Shown: positions 33,528 to 42,561, numbered from the stretch's first letter. The stretch is 64,000 nt of DNA from Sporolactobacillus sp. STSJ-5 (GCF_024385605.1 NZ_JANFOJ010000013.1:22671-86670), one strand, 5' to 3'. Notes: generated by a model not told the origin, from the letters alone. Numbers and translations are program-made.

Positions 33528-34859
33528 TTGGAAAAAATTATCGTTCATGGAGGGAAACGGCTTTCGGGCTCTGTGAAGATTGAAGGTGCAAAGAACGCTG
33601 TTCTTCCTGTTATTGCCGCATCAATGCTTGCCTCTGAAGGTACGAGCAAAATATATAATGTACCGGAATTGGCAGATGTATACACGATTAACGAAGTCTT
33701 GCGTTATTTAAATACATCGGTGAATTATGAAAATAAAACCATCATGGTTAATGCGGTGGCCGATTTGTTTACGGAGGCGCCATTTGAATACGTTAGGAAA
33801 ATGCGTGCGTCATTTTTAGTCATGGGCCCGCTCTTGGCTCGTGTCGGGCATGCGAAGATTGCGCTTCCCGGCGGCTGTGCGATTGGATCCCGTCCTATCG
33901 ATCAGCATCTTAAGGGTTTCGAAGCAATGGGTGCAAAAGTCACGATCGGCAATGGATCCATTGAAGCAAGTGTCGATGGAAAATTGAAGGGGACAGTCAT
34001 TTATTTAGATTTTCCGAGCGTTGGCGCAACGGAAAATATAATCATGGCTGCTTCGCTTGCTGAAGGCGAGACCGTACTTGAAAATGCGGCTTGTGAACCG
34101 GAGATCGTAAACTTGGCGCAATATCTCAATGCGATGGGTGCAAAGATCAGTGGTGCCGGAACCGGCAGAATCACAATTGAAGGTGTTGAAAAGTTGCACG
34201 GTGCGGAACACTCCATCCTTCCCGATCGGATTGAAGCAGGAACCTATATGATTGCTGCAGCCATTACGGGAGGTAATGTGCTGATTGAAGATGCGGATAT
34301 TGAAGATCTTCGCCCCTTAATTGCCAAAATGCGTGATATGGGTGTCATCATTGAAGAAGAAGCAGACGGAGTTCGTGTCATCGGAACCGATCACATGCAA
34401 GCGGTCGATGTTAAGACAATGCCGCATCCCGGCTTCCCAACAGATCTTCAGGCACAAATGATGGCACTATTGCTTAAAGCCAAGGGTACCTCTGTCATTA
34501 CGGAGACAGTATTTGAAAATCGTTTCATGCATGTTGAAGAATTTCGCAGAATGAACGCGATGATCAAAATTGACGGACGTTCAGCAATTATCAGCGGACC
34601 ATGTGACTTGCAAGGCGCAGAAGTGGCTGCTACAGATCTTCGAGCGGGGGCTGCACTTGTTATTGCCGGACTCGTGGCTAAGGGGTATACGAAAATCAAC
34701 CGTCTGCATCATATTGATCGCGGTTATGTAGATCTTGCAGGCAAATTGCGGGCGCTCGGTGCTGATATTGAACGCGTGAGCAGCAACGAGGAGGAACAAC
34801 CTGTTGCCGCTGCTGATGATCTGCGCGGTGCTTTGAGCATCAATCCTAAGTTCGCCTAA
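33528..34859 (+). CDS. murAA: UDP-N-acetylglucosamine 1-carboxyvinyltransferase 1 (MurAA)
   Basis: 443 residues, the main MurA. Active-site loop [15 protein letters not shown] has C117, and K22-N23 are in [10 protein letters not shown]. The protein follows the B. subtilis MurAA sequence closely, for example [12 protein letters not shown] and [27 protein letters not shown] at 33515-33521 is correctly spaced for the TTG at 33528, giving MEKIIVHGG; an ATG at 33507 lies before that site. Together with murAB at 11685 the cell has two MurA enzymes about 22 kb apart. Confidence 0.95.
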   Translation: MEKIIVHGGKRLSGSVKIEGAKNAVLPVIAASMLASEGTSKIYNVPELADVYTINEVLRYLNTSVNYENKTIMVNAVADLFTEAPFEYVRKMRASFLVMGPLLARVGHAKIALPGGCAIGSRPIDQHLKGFEAMGAKVTIGNGSIEASVDGKLKGTVIYLDFPSVGATENIIMAASLAEGETVLENAACEPEIVNLAQYLNAMGAKISGAGTGRITIEGVEKLHGAEHSILPDRIEAGTYMIAAAITGGNVLIEDADIEDLRPLIAKMRDMGVIIEEEADGVRVIGTDHMQAVDVKTMPHPGFPTDLQAQMMALLLKAKGTSVITETVFENRFMHVEEFRRMNAMIKIDGRSAIISGPCDLQGAEVAATDLRAGAALVIAGLVAKGYTKINRLHHIDRGYVDLAGKLRALGADIERVSSNEEEQPVAAADDLRGALSINPKFA

Positions 34860-34879
34860 TTTAATAATAAGACTTTACC

Positions 34880-34912
34880 TATAACTCGGTCCGTTGACCG
34901 AGTTATTTTAAT
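34880..34912 (+). terminator. Intrinsic terminator of murAA
   Basis: ATAACTCGGT and ACCGAGTTAT form a perfect ten-pair stem, followed by TTTAATTT. Confidence 0.85.
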
Positions 34913-35018
34913 TTGTAATTAAATGTATCATTTTAAATCTTCTGATAAATAAAGTGATACAAAAGTCTTTAAAAAAATTATATGCCCATTGGCCAAATCT
35001 ATGCAAAAAAACAGCCTG

Positions 35019-35047
35019 TTCTATTTAAAAGATGAGAAACATAAACT
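35019..35047 (+). promoter_or_regulatory. Candidate sigma-E promoter of spoIID
   Basis: TTCTATTT (35019-35026), 13 bases, CATAAACT (35040-35047). This resembles the mother-cell sigma-E pattern KMATATT-N13/14-CATACAMT. B. subtilis spoIID is a sigma-E gene. Confidence 0.4.
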
Positions 35048-35080
35048 TTATTATCTCATTCTCTTGGAGGCAATTGTCCA

Positions 35081-36076
35081 ATGAAGAAAGCCGCCGTGCT
35101 CCTCCTTATCTTTGCACTTGTTATTATCATCATCCCCGCAGCAGTTGTTATTCCGTTCACACAGAAGGCTGTGGGCGAACTACAGCATCAAAGCACCAAA
35201 CGTACCAAAATCGCGGCGCAGCAAAATGTGATTCAGGTCTCCGTTGACCGATCCAATACAAAACAGACGGATCAAGTAGCTTTGAATGACTACTTGATTG
35301 GTGTTGTCGGATCGGAAATGCCGGCCAAATTTCGTATTGAAGCCCTAAAAGCTCAAGCGATCGCAGCGCGAACGTATATTATGGCACGGATTATTGACAA
35401 TCCGGATGTTCACGTTACAGATACGGTACAAAATCAAGTGTACCATAGCAGTCAGGAATTGAAGCAAATTTGGGGCAAGGACTACGAATGGAAACTGAAA
35501 AAAGTAAAAAAAGCAGTTGAACAGACACAGAATCAAGTGATCACATATAATGGAAAGCTGATCTCCCCGGTGTTCTTCTCCACGAGCAACGGACAAACAG
35601 AAAATGCTGATCATTATTGGAAAAATGATGTTCCCTACCTTCGATCAGTTGCCAGCCCATGGGATAAACTGTCGCCAAAGTACAGAAATGAAAAAATACT
35701 GACCACCCGATCCGTTGAGCAGGCGCTTGGCATCACCCTAGGCAGCAATCAAGGCCCTCTAGGAAAGGTCATCAGCAAGACAGATACCGACCATGTTGCA
35801 CGCATTGAAATAGCAGGCAAAACGTTTACCGGGAGACAGGTTCGGGAAAGCCTAAACCTAAGCTCCACTGATTTTCAACTAACCCAAAATGGCGATCAAA
35901 TTAAAGCGGTCACCATTGGCAGCGGGCATGACGTCGGCATGAGTCAATATGGAGCCGAAGGAATGGCTCGAGAAGGAAAGACAGCCAAACAAATTCTTAC
36001 CTATTTCTACCAAGGCACACAGATCAGCAAGATGACGGTAAAATCGAAAGCGCAGCAACAGATCGCAAAAAAGTAA
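35081..36076 (+). CDS. spoIID: Stage II sporulation protein D (lytic transglycosylase)
   Basis: 331 residues. SpoIID cuts glycan strands without hydrolysis and, with SpoIIM and SpoIIP, drives septal peptidoglycan removal in engulfment. A signal anchor spans 4-27. The SpoIID/LytB domain starts near 65, with LNDYLIGVVGSEMPAKFRIEALKAQAIAARTY; E79 is the likely catalytic glutamate. The C-terminal motif IGSGHDVGMSQYGAEGMA is typical. TTGGAGG precedes ATG 35081. Order murAA-spoIID-spoIIQ is that of B. subtilis. Confidence 0.95.
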   Translation: MKKAAVLLLIFALVIIIIPAAVVIPFTQKAVGELQHQSTKRTKIAAQQNVIQVSVDRSNTKQTDQVALNDYLIGVVGSEMPAKFRIEALKAQAIAARTYIMARIIDNPDVHVTDTVQNQVYHSSQELKQIWGKDYEWKLKKVKKAVEQTQNQVITYNGKLISPVFFSTSNGQTENADHYWKNDVPYLRSVASPWDKLSPKYRNEKILTTRSVEQALGITLGSNQGPLGKVISKTDTDHVARIEIAGKTFTGRQVRESLNLSSTDFQLTQNGDQIKAVTIGSGHDVGMSQYGAEGMAREGKTAKQILTYFYQGTQISKMTVKSKAQQQIAKK

Positions 36077-36087
36077 CTTAATTTTTC

Positions 36088-36116
36088 AGGCGCTTGAAAT
36101 CAAGTGCCTTTTTCTT
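36088..36116 (+). terminator. Intrinsic terminator of spoIID
   Basis: AGGCGCTTGA and TCAAGTGCCT pair with one G-T, followed by TTTTCTTTT. Confidence 0.8.
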
Positions 36117-36318
36117 TTCCAATAAATATAAAGCTCACAAATGCTTTGTCCGTCACTTCCTGCCTTTAGAGCACATAACAAAAAGATTTGCTTGACCAGA
36201 AGTTCACCTAGTATAGATTTTCAACAGGGTTATTCTTAGAAAATAGCAATTTATTGATGCATTTTTTTGTTAATTTCATAATTTTTCAATGAAATGGACA
36301 TAAAATCGTATTTTACAT

Positions 36319-36348
36319 GTATAGATCGGCCGCATTCTGATCAGAATG
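36319..36348 (+). promoter_or_regulatory. Candidate sigma-F promoter of spoIIQ
   Basis: GTATA (36319-36323), exactly 15 bases, GATCAGAATG (36339-36348), matching GYWTA-N15-GGnnAnAnTR at all but one position. spoIIQ is a strong sigma-F gene in B. subtilis. Confidence 0.55.
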
Positions 36349-36366
36349 TTGCTGAGGTGATACAAT

Positions 36367-37245
36367 TTGACAGATAACAAGGATCAGAAGAAGTCGCAGG
36401 AAAAAGAGCTGTCCGGTCTGCGAAAACTAGCAAAACGGCGCTGGTTCTATCCCGCTTTATATTTATGCGCCGCGTCGCTTATCCTTACCGGGGTGCTGCT
36501 TTTTCAAATGAATGGTGCCAATAAGGCGAGCGAAGATGAGAACCGCACAGTATTTAATCAAGATCAACCGACGCCTCATGCACAGAATGCCGGTGATGAA
36601 GTTTTTGAATGGCCAGCGAAGGCCGACGATACAACAGTTGTCCAGCCTTTCTATGACGTTAAAGGAACCGAACAAGAACAGCAAGCCGCTCTCGTAAACT
36701 ATAACAATTCGTATGTCCAAAATACAGGCATCAACATTGGCGCGAATAATGAAAAATCGTTTACAGTAACTGCGGCGATGGGCGGAAAAGTCACGGAGGC
36801 AGCGAAGGATGACACACTTGGCTACAAAGTCACATTGAAGCACAAAGACGGTGTTGAAACGATGTACCAAAGTCTTGGATCAGTAGATGTTGCTGTTGGT
36901 CAGGAAGTTGCACAGGGTGAGAAAATCGGTACTGCAGGAACGGAAGCATTGAACAAAGCAATGGGCGTTCACCTGCATTTCGAAATTCGTAAGAATGGAA
37001 TTCCGGTCAGCCCGGAAAACTATATGAACAAAAGCGCTTCCGATGTGAAGGCTGTGTCAGTCGGTGCACAAATGACGACCACCAATCCTTCCGCATCTGA
37101 GAAAGTGAAAGATGAAGGAAGCACGGAAACGCCGAAACAAGAGAGTGAAAAGTCAAAGGATCAAAGCAAATCGAACACAAAATTACAAAGCGATTCAAGC
37201 AAAGGGTCATCAATTGACAAAAGCTCACTAAACTCACAAAACTGA
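36367..37245 (+). CDS. spoIIQ: Stage II sporulation protein Q
   Basis: 292 residues. Forespore membrane protein that pairs with mother-cell SpoIIIAH to form the engulfment zipper and feeding-tube channel. One membrane helix at about 30-48. A LytM/M23-like domain spans about 115-225. The GVHLHFEIRKNG end with H-x-H is kept, but the usual first zinc ligand motif HxxxD is replaced (NNEKSFTVTAAMGG), so it is probably not an active peptidase, as in B. subtilis. The last 65 residues are Ser/Lys/Glu rich. TTG start follows GAGGTGATACAAT. spoIIID and mbl do not follow. Confidence 0.92.
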   Translation: MTDNKDQKKSQEKELSGLRKLAKRRWFYPALYLCAASLILTGVLLFQMNGANKASEDENRTVFNQDQPTPHAQNAGDEVFEWPAKADDTTVVQPFYDVKGTEQEQQAALVNYNNSYVQNTGINIGANNEKSFTVTAAMGGKVTEAAKDDTLGYKVTLKHKDGVETMYQSLGSVDVAVGQEVAQGEKIGTAGTEALNKAMGVHLHFEIRKNGIPVSPENYMNKSASDVKAVSVGAQMTTTNPSASEKVKDEGSTETPKQESEKSKDQSKSNTKLQSDSSKGSSIDKSSLNSQN

Positions 37246-37256
37246 AGAAAATACGA

Positions 37257-37286
37257 AAACGGCTCCTGATTGGGGTCGTTTTTTTA
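37257..37286 (+). terminator. Intrinsic terminator of spoIIQ
   Basis: AACGGCTCC and GGGGTCGTT with wobble pairs, followed by T6. Confidence 0.6.
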
Positions 37287-37412
37287 TGCAAAATAAACAG
37301 AAGATAAGTTAAATGATTGATAAAATAAGAGAATCTACAAGCGCCGCATATACAGAATTAACAAAGCTGGAGTAAAATAAAAAGAATATCATTCGGATAA
37401 GGAGGCGTAGCA

Positions 37413-39023
37413 TTGATGTTTGATTACCACTTCTCACCATTTTCTCAGCCACGAAATTCAGTATTTGCAAAACGAGGGATGGTGGCGACTGCGCAGCCTT
37501 TGGCTGCACAGGCAGGACTCGATATTCTGAAAAAAGGCGGGAACGCAATTGATGCAGCTATTGCCACTGCCGCCTGCCTGACTGTTGTTGAGCCAACATC
37601 AAACGGAATCGGCAGCGATGCCTTTGCGATTATTTGGACAAAGGGAAAGCTTCACGGATTGAATGCCAGCGGAACTGCTCCGGACAGTATTTCGATTGAA
37701 GCGATTCATGCTCGTGGGTTTGATGCGATACCGGCACATGGCCTGGAGCCGGTCATGGTCCCAGGAGCTCCTGCCGCTTGGGCGGAGTGTTCCAGACGTT
37801 TTGGACGCCTTTCTTTGAAAGAAACATTGCAGCCTGCGATTGACTACGCAGAACAGGGGTTCCCTATTTCTCCAATTGTTGCAAAAAATTGGCGGATTGC
37901 CTTTGATAAATATAAGAAGACATTCCAAAATACGATGTTTGCGCCGTGGTTTGACACCTTTGCTCCTGACGGACAAGTGCCGGAAGCAGGCGATGTCTGG
38001 CGATCCGCGGATCATGCGCGAAGCTTAAGGGCGATTGCCGATTCTAATGCGGAAGACTTTTATAAAGGAGATCTGGCAGATCAAATCGACAGCTTTTCAC
38101 GCGCACATGAAGGGTTTATCCGCAAAAGCGATCTTGCACGATACCGGCCGCAGTGGGTAGAGCCGATTTCGGTTAACTATCATGGGTATGATATATGGGA
38201 ACTTCCTCCTAACGGTCAGGGATTGGTCGCATTGCTTGGCCTGAATATTTTAAAACAGTTTGATTTAAAAAATGAGGACTTAATTAGTAAATATCATAAA
38301 CAAATTGAAGCGCTCAAGCTTGCCTTTTCCGACGGCAAAGCGTATATCACAGATCCGCGCGAAATGAGTGATGAAGCAATGCAGCTGCTTTCTGAACCAT
38401 ACAGCGCACTGCGAGCAAAACAAATTGGACAGATGGCAATGACCCCTGAACCGGGCAAATTGCCTAAAGGCGGAACCGTGTATCTTGCGGCAGCGGATGA
38501 AGAAGGAAACATGGTTTCTTTTATTCAAAGCAACTTTATGGGATTTGGTTCAGGCATTGTCATTCCGGGTACAGGAATTTCGCTGCAGAATCGCGGGTAT
38601 ACATTCTCTCTGAATCCTAAAGATGCGAACAGTCTCGCTCCCGGAAAGAAAACATACCACACCATTATTCCAGGTTTCCTGACTCAGAATGGAACGCCTG
38701 TCGGTCCGTTTGGCGTGATGGGCGGGTATATGCAGCCGCAAGGCCATCTGCAGGTGATCAGCCGATTGATCGATGAGCATCTGCATCCGCAAGCTGCGCT
38801 TGATGCGCCCAGATGGCAGTGGATTGAAAATAAGACTGTGCTTGTCGAACCGGAATTTCCAAATGCTCTGGCACAGGCATTGGCACGTCGCGGACATGAT
38901 ATTAGCGTAGCACTGGACACAGGTTCCTTCGGCCGCGGGCAAATCATTTGGCGCGATCCAAATACCGGGATATTAGCCGGAGGCACAGAATCACGAGCAG
39001 ATGGAATGGTTGCAGCATGGTAA
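37413..39023 (+). CDS. Gamma-glutamyltransferase-like protein (YwrD-like)
   Basis: 536 residues of the Ntn-hydrolase gamma-glutamyltranspeptidase family. The precursor would cleave itself before T355 in KGGTVYLAAADEEGNMVSF, producing large and small subunits. The N-terminal half has GMVATAQPLAAQAGLDILKKGGNAIDAAIA. There is no signal peptide, so it is cytosolic, like B. subtilis YwrD rather than secreted Ggt. YwrD also neighbours chromate-transporter genes in B. subtilis. Substrate could be glutathione (a synthesis gene is at the left edge) or another gamma-glutamyl compound. AAGGAGGCG precedes ATG 37413. Confidence 0.88.
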   Translation: MMFDYHFSPFSQPRNSVFAKRGMVATAQPLAAQAGLDILKKGGNAIDAAIATAACLTVVEPTSNGIGSDAFAIIWTKGKLHGLNASGTAPDSISIEAIHARGFDAIPAHGLEPVMVPGAPAAWAECSRRFGRLSLKETLQPAIDYAEQGFPISPIVAKNWRIAFDKYKKTFQNTMFAPWFDTFAPDGQVPEAGDVWRSADHARSLRAIADSNAEDFYKGDLADQIDSFSRAHEGFIRKSDLARYRPQWVEPISVNYHGYDIWELPPNGQGLVALLGLNILKQFDLKNEDLISKYHKQIEALKLAFSDGKAYITDPREMSDEAMQLLSEPYSALRAKQIGQMAMTPEPGKLPKGGTVYLAAADEEGNMVSFIQSNFMGFGSGIVIPGTGISLQNRGYTFSLNPKDANSLAPGKKTYHTIIPGFLTQNGTPVGPFGVMGGYMQPQGHLQVISRLIDEHLHPQAALDAPRWQWIENKTVLVEPEFPNALAQALARRGHDISVALDTGSFGRGQIIWRDPNTGILAGGTESRADGMVAAW

Positions 39024-39072
39024 TGGGGCAAAGTAGAGGATACATAATGAATGAAGTTAGGAGTTTTTTTTA

Positions 39073-39669
39073 ATGAACCAGGAAGGCGAAAACAGATCGA
39101 TTCAGAAATCCTCTTTAGCAATTCATTGGGATTTATTTGTAGCATTTTTCCGCTCCGGAATTGTCAGTTTCGGAGGCGGACCATCGGGTATCCCACTCAT
39201 TGAAGCAGAGGTAGTTAAAAGATATCATTGGATGAGCTTAGAGGAATTCGGCGATATGGTTGCTTTGGCAAATGCACTTCCCGGGCCGATAAACACGAAG
39301 CTCGCCGGATATGTCGGTTGGCGCGTTAAGGGACTTTCGGGGCTGCTCGTCGCGCTTGCGGCAGTGGTTCTGCCTACGGTGATCCTAATGATTGCATTAC
39401 TGGGTGTACTTGCGAGATTTCAAGACCAGCGATGGGTACGTGGCATGACACAAGCAGTATTGCCCGTGGTCGGAGTACTCATGGCACAGCTTACTTGGAG
39501 CTTTATGAAAAATGCCAAAAAAGGTCTGGGATGGATTATCAGCTTAATATTGGTCGGGCTGAGCTTCGTTTTGATGGAAGTCCTGCATGTTCATCCGGCA
39601 ATCTTGATCGCATTGACACTGCTGCTTGTCCTGCTTAAGCCTTCAAAAAAAGCGGGTGAACGCAAATGA
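39073..39669 (+). CDS. chrA: Chromate transporter domain protein, first half of a pair
   Basis: 198 residues, one CHR (Chromate_transp) domain with about five membrane helices. Family motifs are FFRSGIVSFGGGPSGIPLIEAEVV and ANALPGPINTKLAGYVG. Single-domain CHR proteins usually occur as pairs that dimerise in opposite orientations; the partner follows with a four-base overlap. TAGGAG precedes the start by about ten bases. Confidence 0.9.
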   Translation: MNQEGENRSIQKSSLAIHWDLFVAFFRSGIVSFGGGPSGIPLIEAEVVKRYHWMSLEEFGDMVALANALPGPINTKLAGYVGWRVKGLSGLLVALAAVVLPTVILMIALLGVLARFQDQRWVRGMTQAVLPVVGVLMAQLTWSFMKNAKKGLGWIISLILVGLSFVLMEVLHVHPAILIALTLLLVLLKPSKKAGERK

Positions 39670-40196
39670 TTTTATGGAAGATGTTTCTTGCATTCTTTAT
39701 TCCGGGAATTCTGGGTTACGGCGGCGGACCGGCTTCCATTCCGCTTGTTGAAAACGAAGTTGTCGGTCATTACCATTGGATGACGGTAACTGAGTTCAGT
39801 AATATCCTAGCCTTTGGAAACGCGCTGCCCGGCCCGATTGCTACAAAAATGGCCGGCTATATAGGCTATGATGTTGCCGGAATAGTCGGTGCGCTTGTTG
39901 CCATGTTCGCAACCGTTGCTCCGTCATTGATTCTGCTTATTGCGCTTCTTAAGCTGCTTGAGCGATTCAAGGATTCTCCAAAGGTAAAGTGGCTGACCCT
40001 ATTGATTCGTCCGATTATCGTGGTCATGCTCGGTATGATGGCCTACAATTTCTTCGCAACCTCTTTTCAGTCGTCAGGCTGGCTGCCGATGGTTCTGATC
40101 GCTGCGGCAAGCTTCGTGCTGATGCAGCGGTTCCGAATTCATCCTGCTTTTGTGATTGCCGGTGCGCTCATCATTGGCGCAGCCTTTATGGGGTAA
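39666..40196 (+). CDS. chrA: Chromate transporter domain protein, second half of a pair
   Basis: 176 residues, second CHR domain: FFIPGILGYGGGPASIPLVENEVVGHYHWM and GNALPGPIATKMAGYIG. Start ATGA overlaps the stop of the previous gene. Similar to B. subtilis YwrA/YwrB. Such pairs export chromate, though substrate specificity in this family is not secure from sequence. Confidence 0.9.
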   Translation: MILWKMFLAFFIPGILGYGGGPASIPLVENEVVGHYHWMTVTEFSNILAFGNALPGPIATKMAGYIGYDVAGIVGALVAMFATVAPSLILLIALLKLLERFKDSPKVKWLTLLIRPIIVVMLGMMAYNFFATSFQSSGWLPMVLIAAASFVLMQRFRIHPAFVIAGALIIGAAFMG

Positions 40197-40261
40197 AAAA
40201 CTAATAGTGAGGAATTTCATTAGCTAACAAGATTAAACCAATGTGTTTGATCTTTTTAGGG

Positions 40262-40290
40262 GAAAATGAGAGCGGTTCTCATATTTTTTC
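40262..40290 (+). promoter_or_regulatory. 7-1-7 palindrome: terminator or Fur-like operator
   Basis: TGAGAGC-G-GTTCTCA at 40267-40281 inside AATGAGA...TCTCATATTTTTTC. The layout matches a Fur-family 7-1-7 operator core, but the following T6 would also suit a small terminator of the chrA pair. The two readings cannot be separated here. Confidence 0.4.
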
Positions 40291-40383
40291 ATACTTCCTG
40301 AGGCTTAGTTCTACTCTATACTTAAGTCCGTATGCGATCACGGTTTTTTCGAGTATGCTGTGATAAAAGGAGGCAGTTAGCTA

Positions 40384-40956
40384 ATGTCCGTTCTTGTTAT
40401 CTATGCTCATCCGGATCCGAAAAGCTTTAATCACGCGATTTATGAGCAGGTTGTTCGCGGGCTGAAGGACAAAGGGCAATCTTATGATGTTATTGATCTG
40501 TACAATGAAGGCTTTGATCCGGTGCTCGTACATAATCAGGATAAAAAGCGATCGGAAATGAAGGATGATCCGGAATTAGCAACGTATCGCCGTTTGATCA
40601 AAGAAGCTGATCACCTGATTTTTATCTATCCAATCTGGTGGTTTGGTATGCCGGCCATACTGAAAGGGTTTATTGATCGCGTGTTTGCGTCAGGCTTTGC
40701 TTACACATACAAAAAGAACATTCCGACCGGATTGTTGAAGGGAAAATCGGCAACGGTGTTCTATACACTTGATTCTCCTGGGTTTTATGAACGATTGGTT
40801 CGTCATCATTTAGAATGGCAAGCGATTAAAGGCCCGATTCTCCATTTTTGTGGAATTCGTCCGGTGCGCCGATTTGTCTTTTTCGGTGTGCGAACGAGCA
40901 GTGAGCAGAAAAGAAAGAAATGGCTGGAAAAGATTTATCAGGTCAGTCGAGAATAA
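40384..40956 (+). CDS. NAD(P)H-dependent oxidoreductase, flavodoxin-like fold
   Basis: 190 residues of the Flavodoxin_2 family (MdaB/KefF/NQO1-like). FMN/FAD-binding loop YAHPDPKSFNHAIYEQV at the N-terminus and FIYPIWWFGMPAILKGFIDRVFASGFAY in the middle are typical quinone or azo reductase signatures. Cytosolic two-electron reductases of this kind protect from quinones and electrophiles. AAAGGAGGCAG precedes ATG 40384. Single-gene unit. Confidence 0.88.
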   Translation: MSVLVIYAHPDPKSFNHAIYEQVVRGLKDKGQSYDVIDLYNEGFDPVLVHNQDKKRSEMKDDPELATYRRLIKEADHLIFIYPIWWFGMPAILKGFIDRVFASGFAYTYKKNIPTGLLKGKSATVFYTLDSPGFYERLVRHHLEWQAIKGPILHFCGIRPVRRFVFFGVRTSSEQKRKKWLEKIYQVSRE

Positions 40957-40999
40957 TCAATTGACTGATCCCCCTCGATAAGAAAAACCAGGCAAAAGG

Positions 41000-41181
41000 C
41001 GCTCGATTCTTGAACCATGCTGAATTTTGACTACGCTCGGGTTGCTCGTTTGCCGCGGGCGATCTCCTCGAACATACTTGTGTCGCGGAGACTCCTATGG
41101 CTCGCGATCAACAGAGACGCTCCGCAGGCGTCTCACACCTGCACGGTTCATTCACAATCATATTACTTTCTTTACTTGTCA
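41000..41181 (-). repeat. Terminator-linked repeat, copy F (type 1, shortened)
   Basis: Read on the minus strand, AAGAAAGTAATATGATTGTGA begins just past the niaP terminator. It is followed by GAGACGCCTGCGGAGCGTCT and CTGTTGATCGCGAGCC, the same blocks as copies A and E. The middle segment with GGACGAGAATC is missing. Confidence 0.65.
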
Positions 41182-41222
41182 AAAAAAGAGGCTTCCCAGC
41201 ACACGCGGGAAACCTCTTTTTA
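41182..41222 (-). terminator. Intrinsic terminator of niaP
   Basis: AAAAAGAGGTTTCCC and GGGAAGCCTCTTTTT arms (one mismatch), with T-runs on both sides, so it could act in both directions. Confidence 0.88.
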
Positions 41223-41236
41223 ATGATGAAAAATGA

Positions 41237-42442
41237 TTAAGCTAATTCTTTGTTCTTCGTCTCTTTACCGAGGAAGAGCACGGCCAAAATGGCAACAATA
41301 ATGGAGATGCAGAAGATCGTGAAGATACCGCCAATGGATACCTTTTGCACAAGCAGATAGCCGACCAGAAGTGGTCCGAAAATGCCGCCGATTCGTCCAA
41401 AGGCTGCCGCCATACCTGTTCCGGTACCTCGGATGACGGTCGGATATTGTTCAGGAGAATAGGCATACAGCGCGCCCCATGCACCGAGGTTAAAGAACGA
41501 AAGCAGGATGCCGGAAGTCAGAATGACAGGCAATGTCGTCGCGTAGCCAAAGAAGTAAGCGAATACCGCAGTGCCTAGCAAATACACGATCAGCACCCAC
41601 TTGCGGCCCCATTTTTCAATCAGCCATGCAGCAGTGAAATAGCCCGGAAGCTGGGCGAGTGTCATGATCAGTACGTAGCCGAAGCTTTTGACCATGCTGA
41701 ATCCTTTTAGTGCGACTACGCCAGGAAGCCAGAGAAACATGCCGTAATATGAGAAAACAACGCAAAACCAAAGAATCCAAAGCATTACGGTTTGGCGGAC
41801 ATATTTTTTCGACCAGACCTCAACGATGTTATGCAGTACAGAAGGTTTTTCATGCAGATTTTTCGCTACATAGTTTGCTGAATCGTGAATATTCCAGCGA
41901 AGATAAATGGCGTAGAATGCCGGAAGAGCTCCGATCAATAACGCGATACGCCAGCCGAAATGCGGAATAATGAAGTATGCAATCAGTGCAGCGATAATCC
42001 AGCCGCCAGCCCAAAAGCTCTCAAGCAAGACGACAATGCGGCCGCGTTTTTCCTTAGCAACACTTTCGGAAACAAGGGTTGAAGCGACAGGCAACTCGCC
42101 GCCAAGGCCCATGCCGATGAAGAAACGAAGAACAAGAAAAATGGTGATTCCTGTAGCCAGTGCCGAGAGGCCGGCACCGACTGAGAACAAAAGCAAGGTT
42201 AAGATTAGAACATTCTTTCTTCCGATCCGGTCAGCCATTAATCCGAAAATAAGTGCGCCGACTGCCATACCGATTGAACTGATACTGCCGATCCAGCCCA
42301 TTTGAACCGAATCTAATTTCCAATCCGCTGCCAAAGCTGCAATGATAAATGACAGCATACCGACGTCCATCGCATCAAATAACCAGGCGAGACCGGCGAC
42401 GCCGAGCAACTTCTTTTCCGAGGGGTGATTCGTGAGTGACAT
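41237..42442 (-). CDS. niaP: Niacin transporter NiaP (MFS)
   Basis: 401 residues, 12 transmembrane helices, major facilitator superfamily, sugar/aromatic-acid-porter type. KLLGVAGLAWLFDAMDVGMLSFIIAAL, the loop 2-3 motif GLMADRIGRKNVL, and RFFIGMGLGGELPVASTLVSE match B. subtilis NiaP (YceI), which imports nicotinate/nicotinamide for NAD salvage. Regulation is visible: a NiaR-like palindrome overlaps the -35. Start ATG 42442 follows AGGAGGATATT. Confidence 0.9.
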   Translation of the reverse strand: MSLTNHPSEKKLLGVAGLAWLFDAMDVGMLSFIIAALAADWKLDSVQMGWIGSISSIGMAVGALIFGLMADRIGRKNVLILTLLLFSVGAGLSALATGITIFLVLRFFIGMGLGGELPVASTLVSESVAKEKRGRIVVLLESFWAGGWIIAALIAYFIIPHFGWRIALLIGALPAFYAIYLRWNIHDSANYVAKNLHEKPSVLHNIVEVWSKKYVRQTVMLWILWFCVVFSYYGMFLWLPGVVALKGFSMVKSFGYVLIMTLAQLPGYFTAAWLIEKWGRKWVLIVYLLGTAVFAYFFGYATTLPVILTSGILLSFFNLGAWGALYAYSPEQYPTVIRGTGTGMAAAFGRIGGIFGPLLVGYLLVQKVSIGGIFTIFCISIIVAILAVLFLGKETKNKELA

Positions 42443-42523
42443 AATATCCTCCTAATTAATGAGTGCGGCTCTTATAGTTGTAAAACAGAGCTTGTTCATC
42501 TTTTATTATTCAAATCTGTCCCC

Positions 42524-42561
42524 ATTATAATGACTAAGTTTACAGGTGTAAAGACACTTGT
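42524..42561 (-). promoter_or_regulatory. niaP promoter with NiaR-like operator
   Basis: On the minus strand TTTACA (42552-42547), 17 bases, perfect TATAAT (42529-42524). Overlapping the -35 is ACAGGTGT-AAAG-ACACTTGT (42542-42561), an inverted repeat with one mismatch between arms. It resembles the operator of the nicotinate-responsive repressor NiaR (YrxA), a known regulator of niaP. Binding would block polymerase. Confidence 0.65.
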
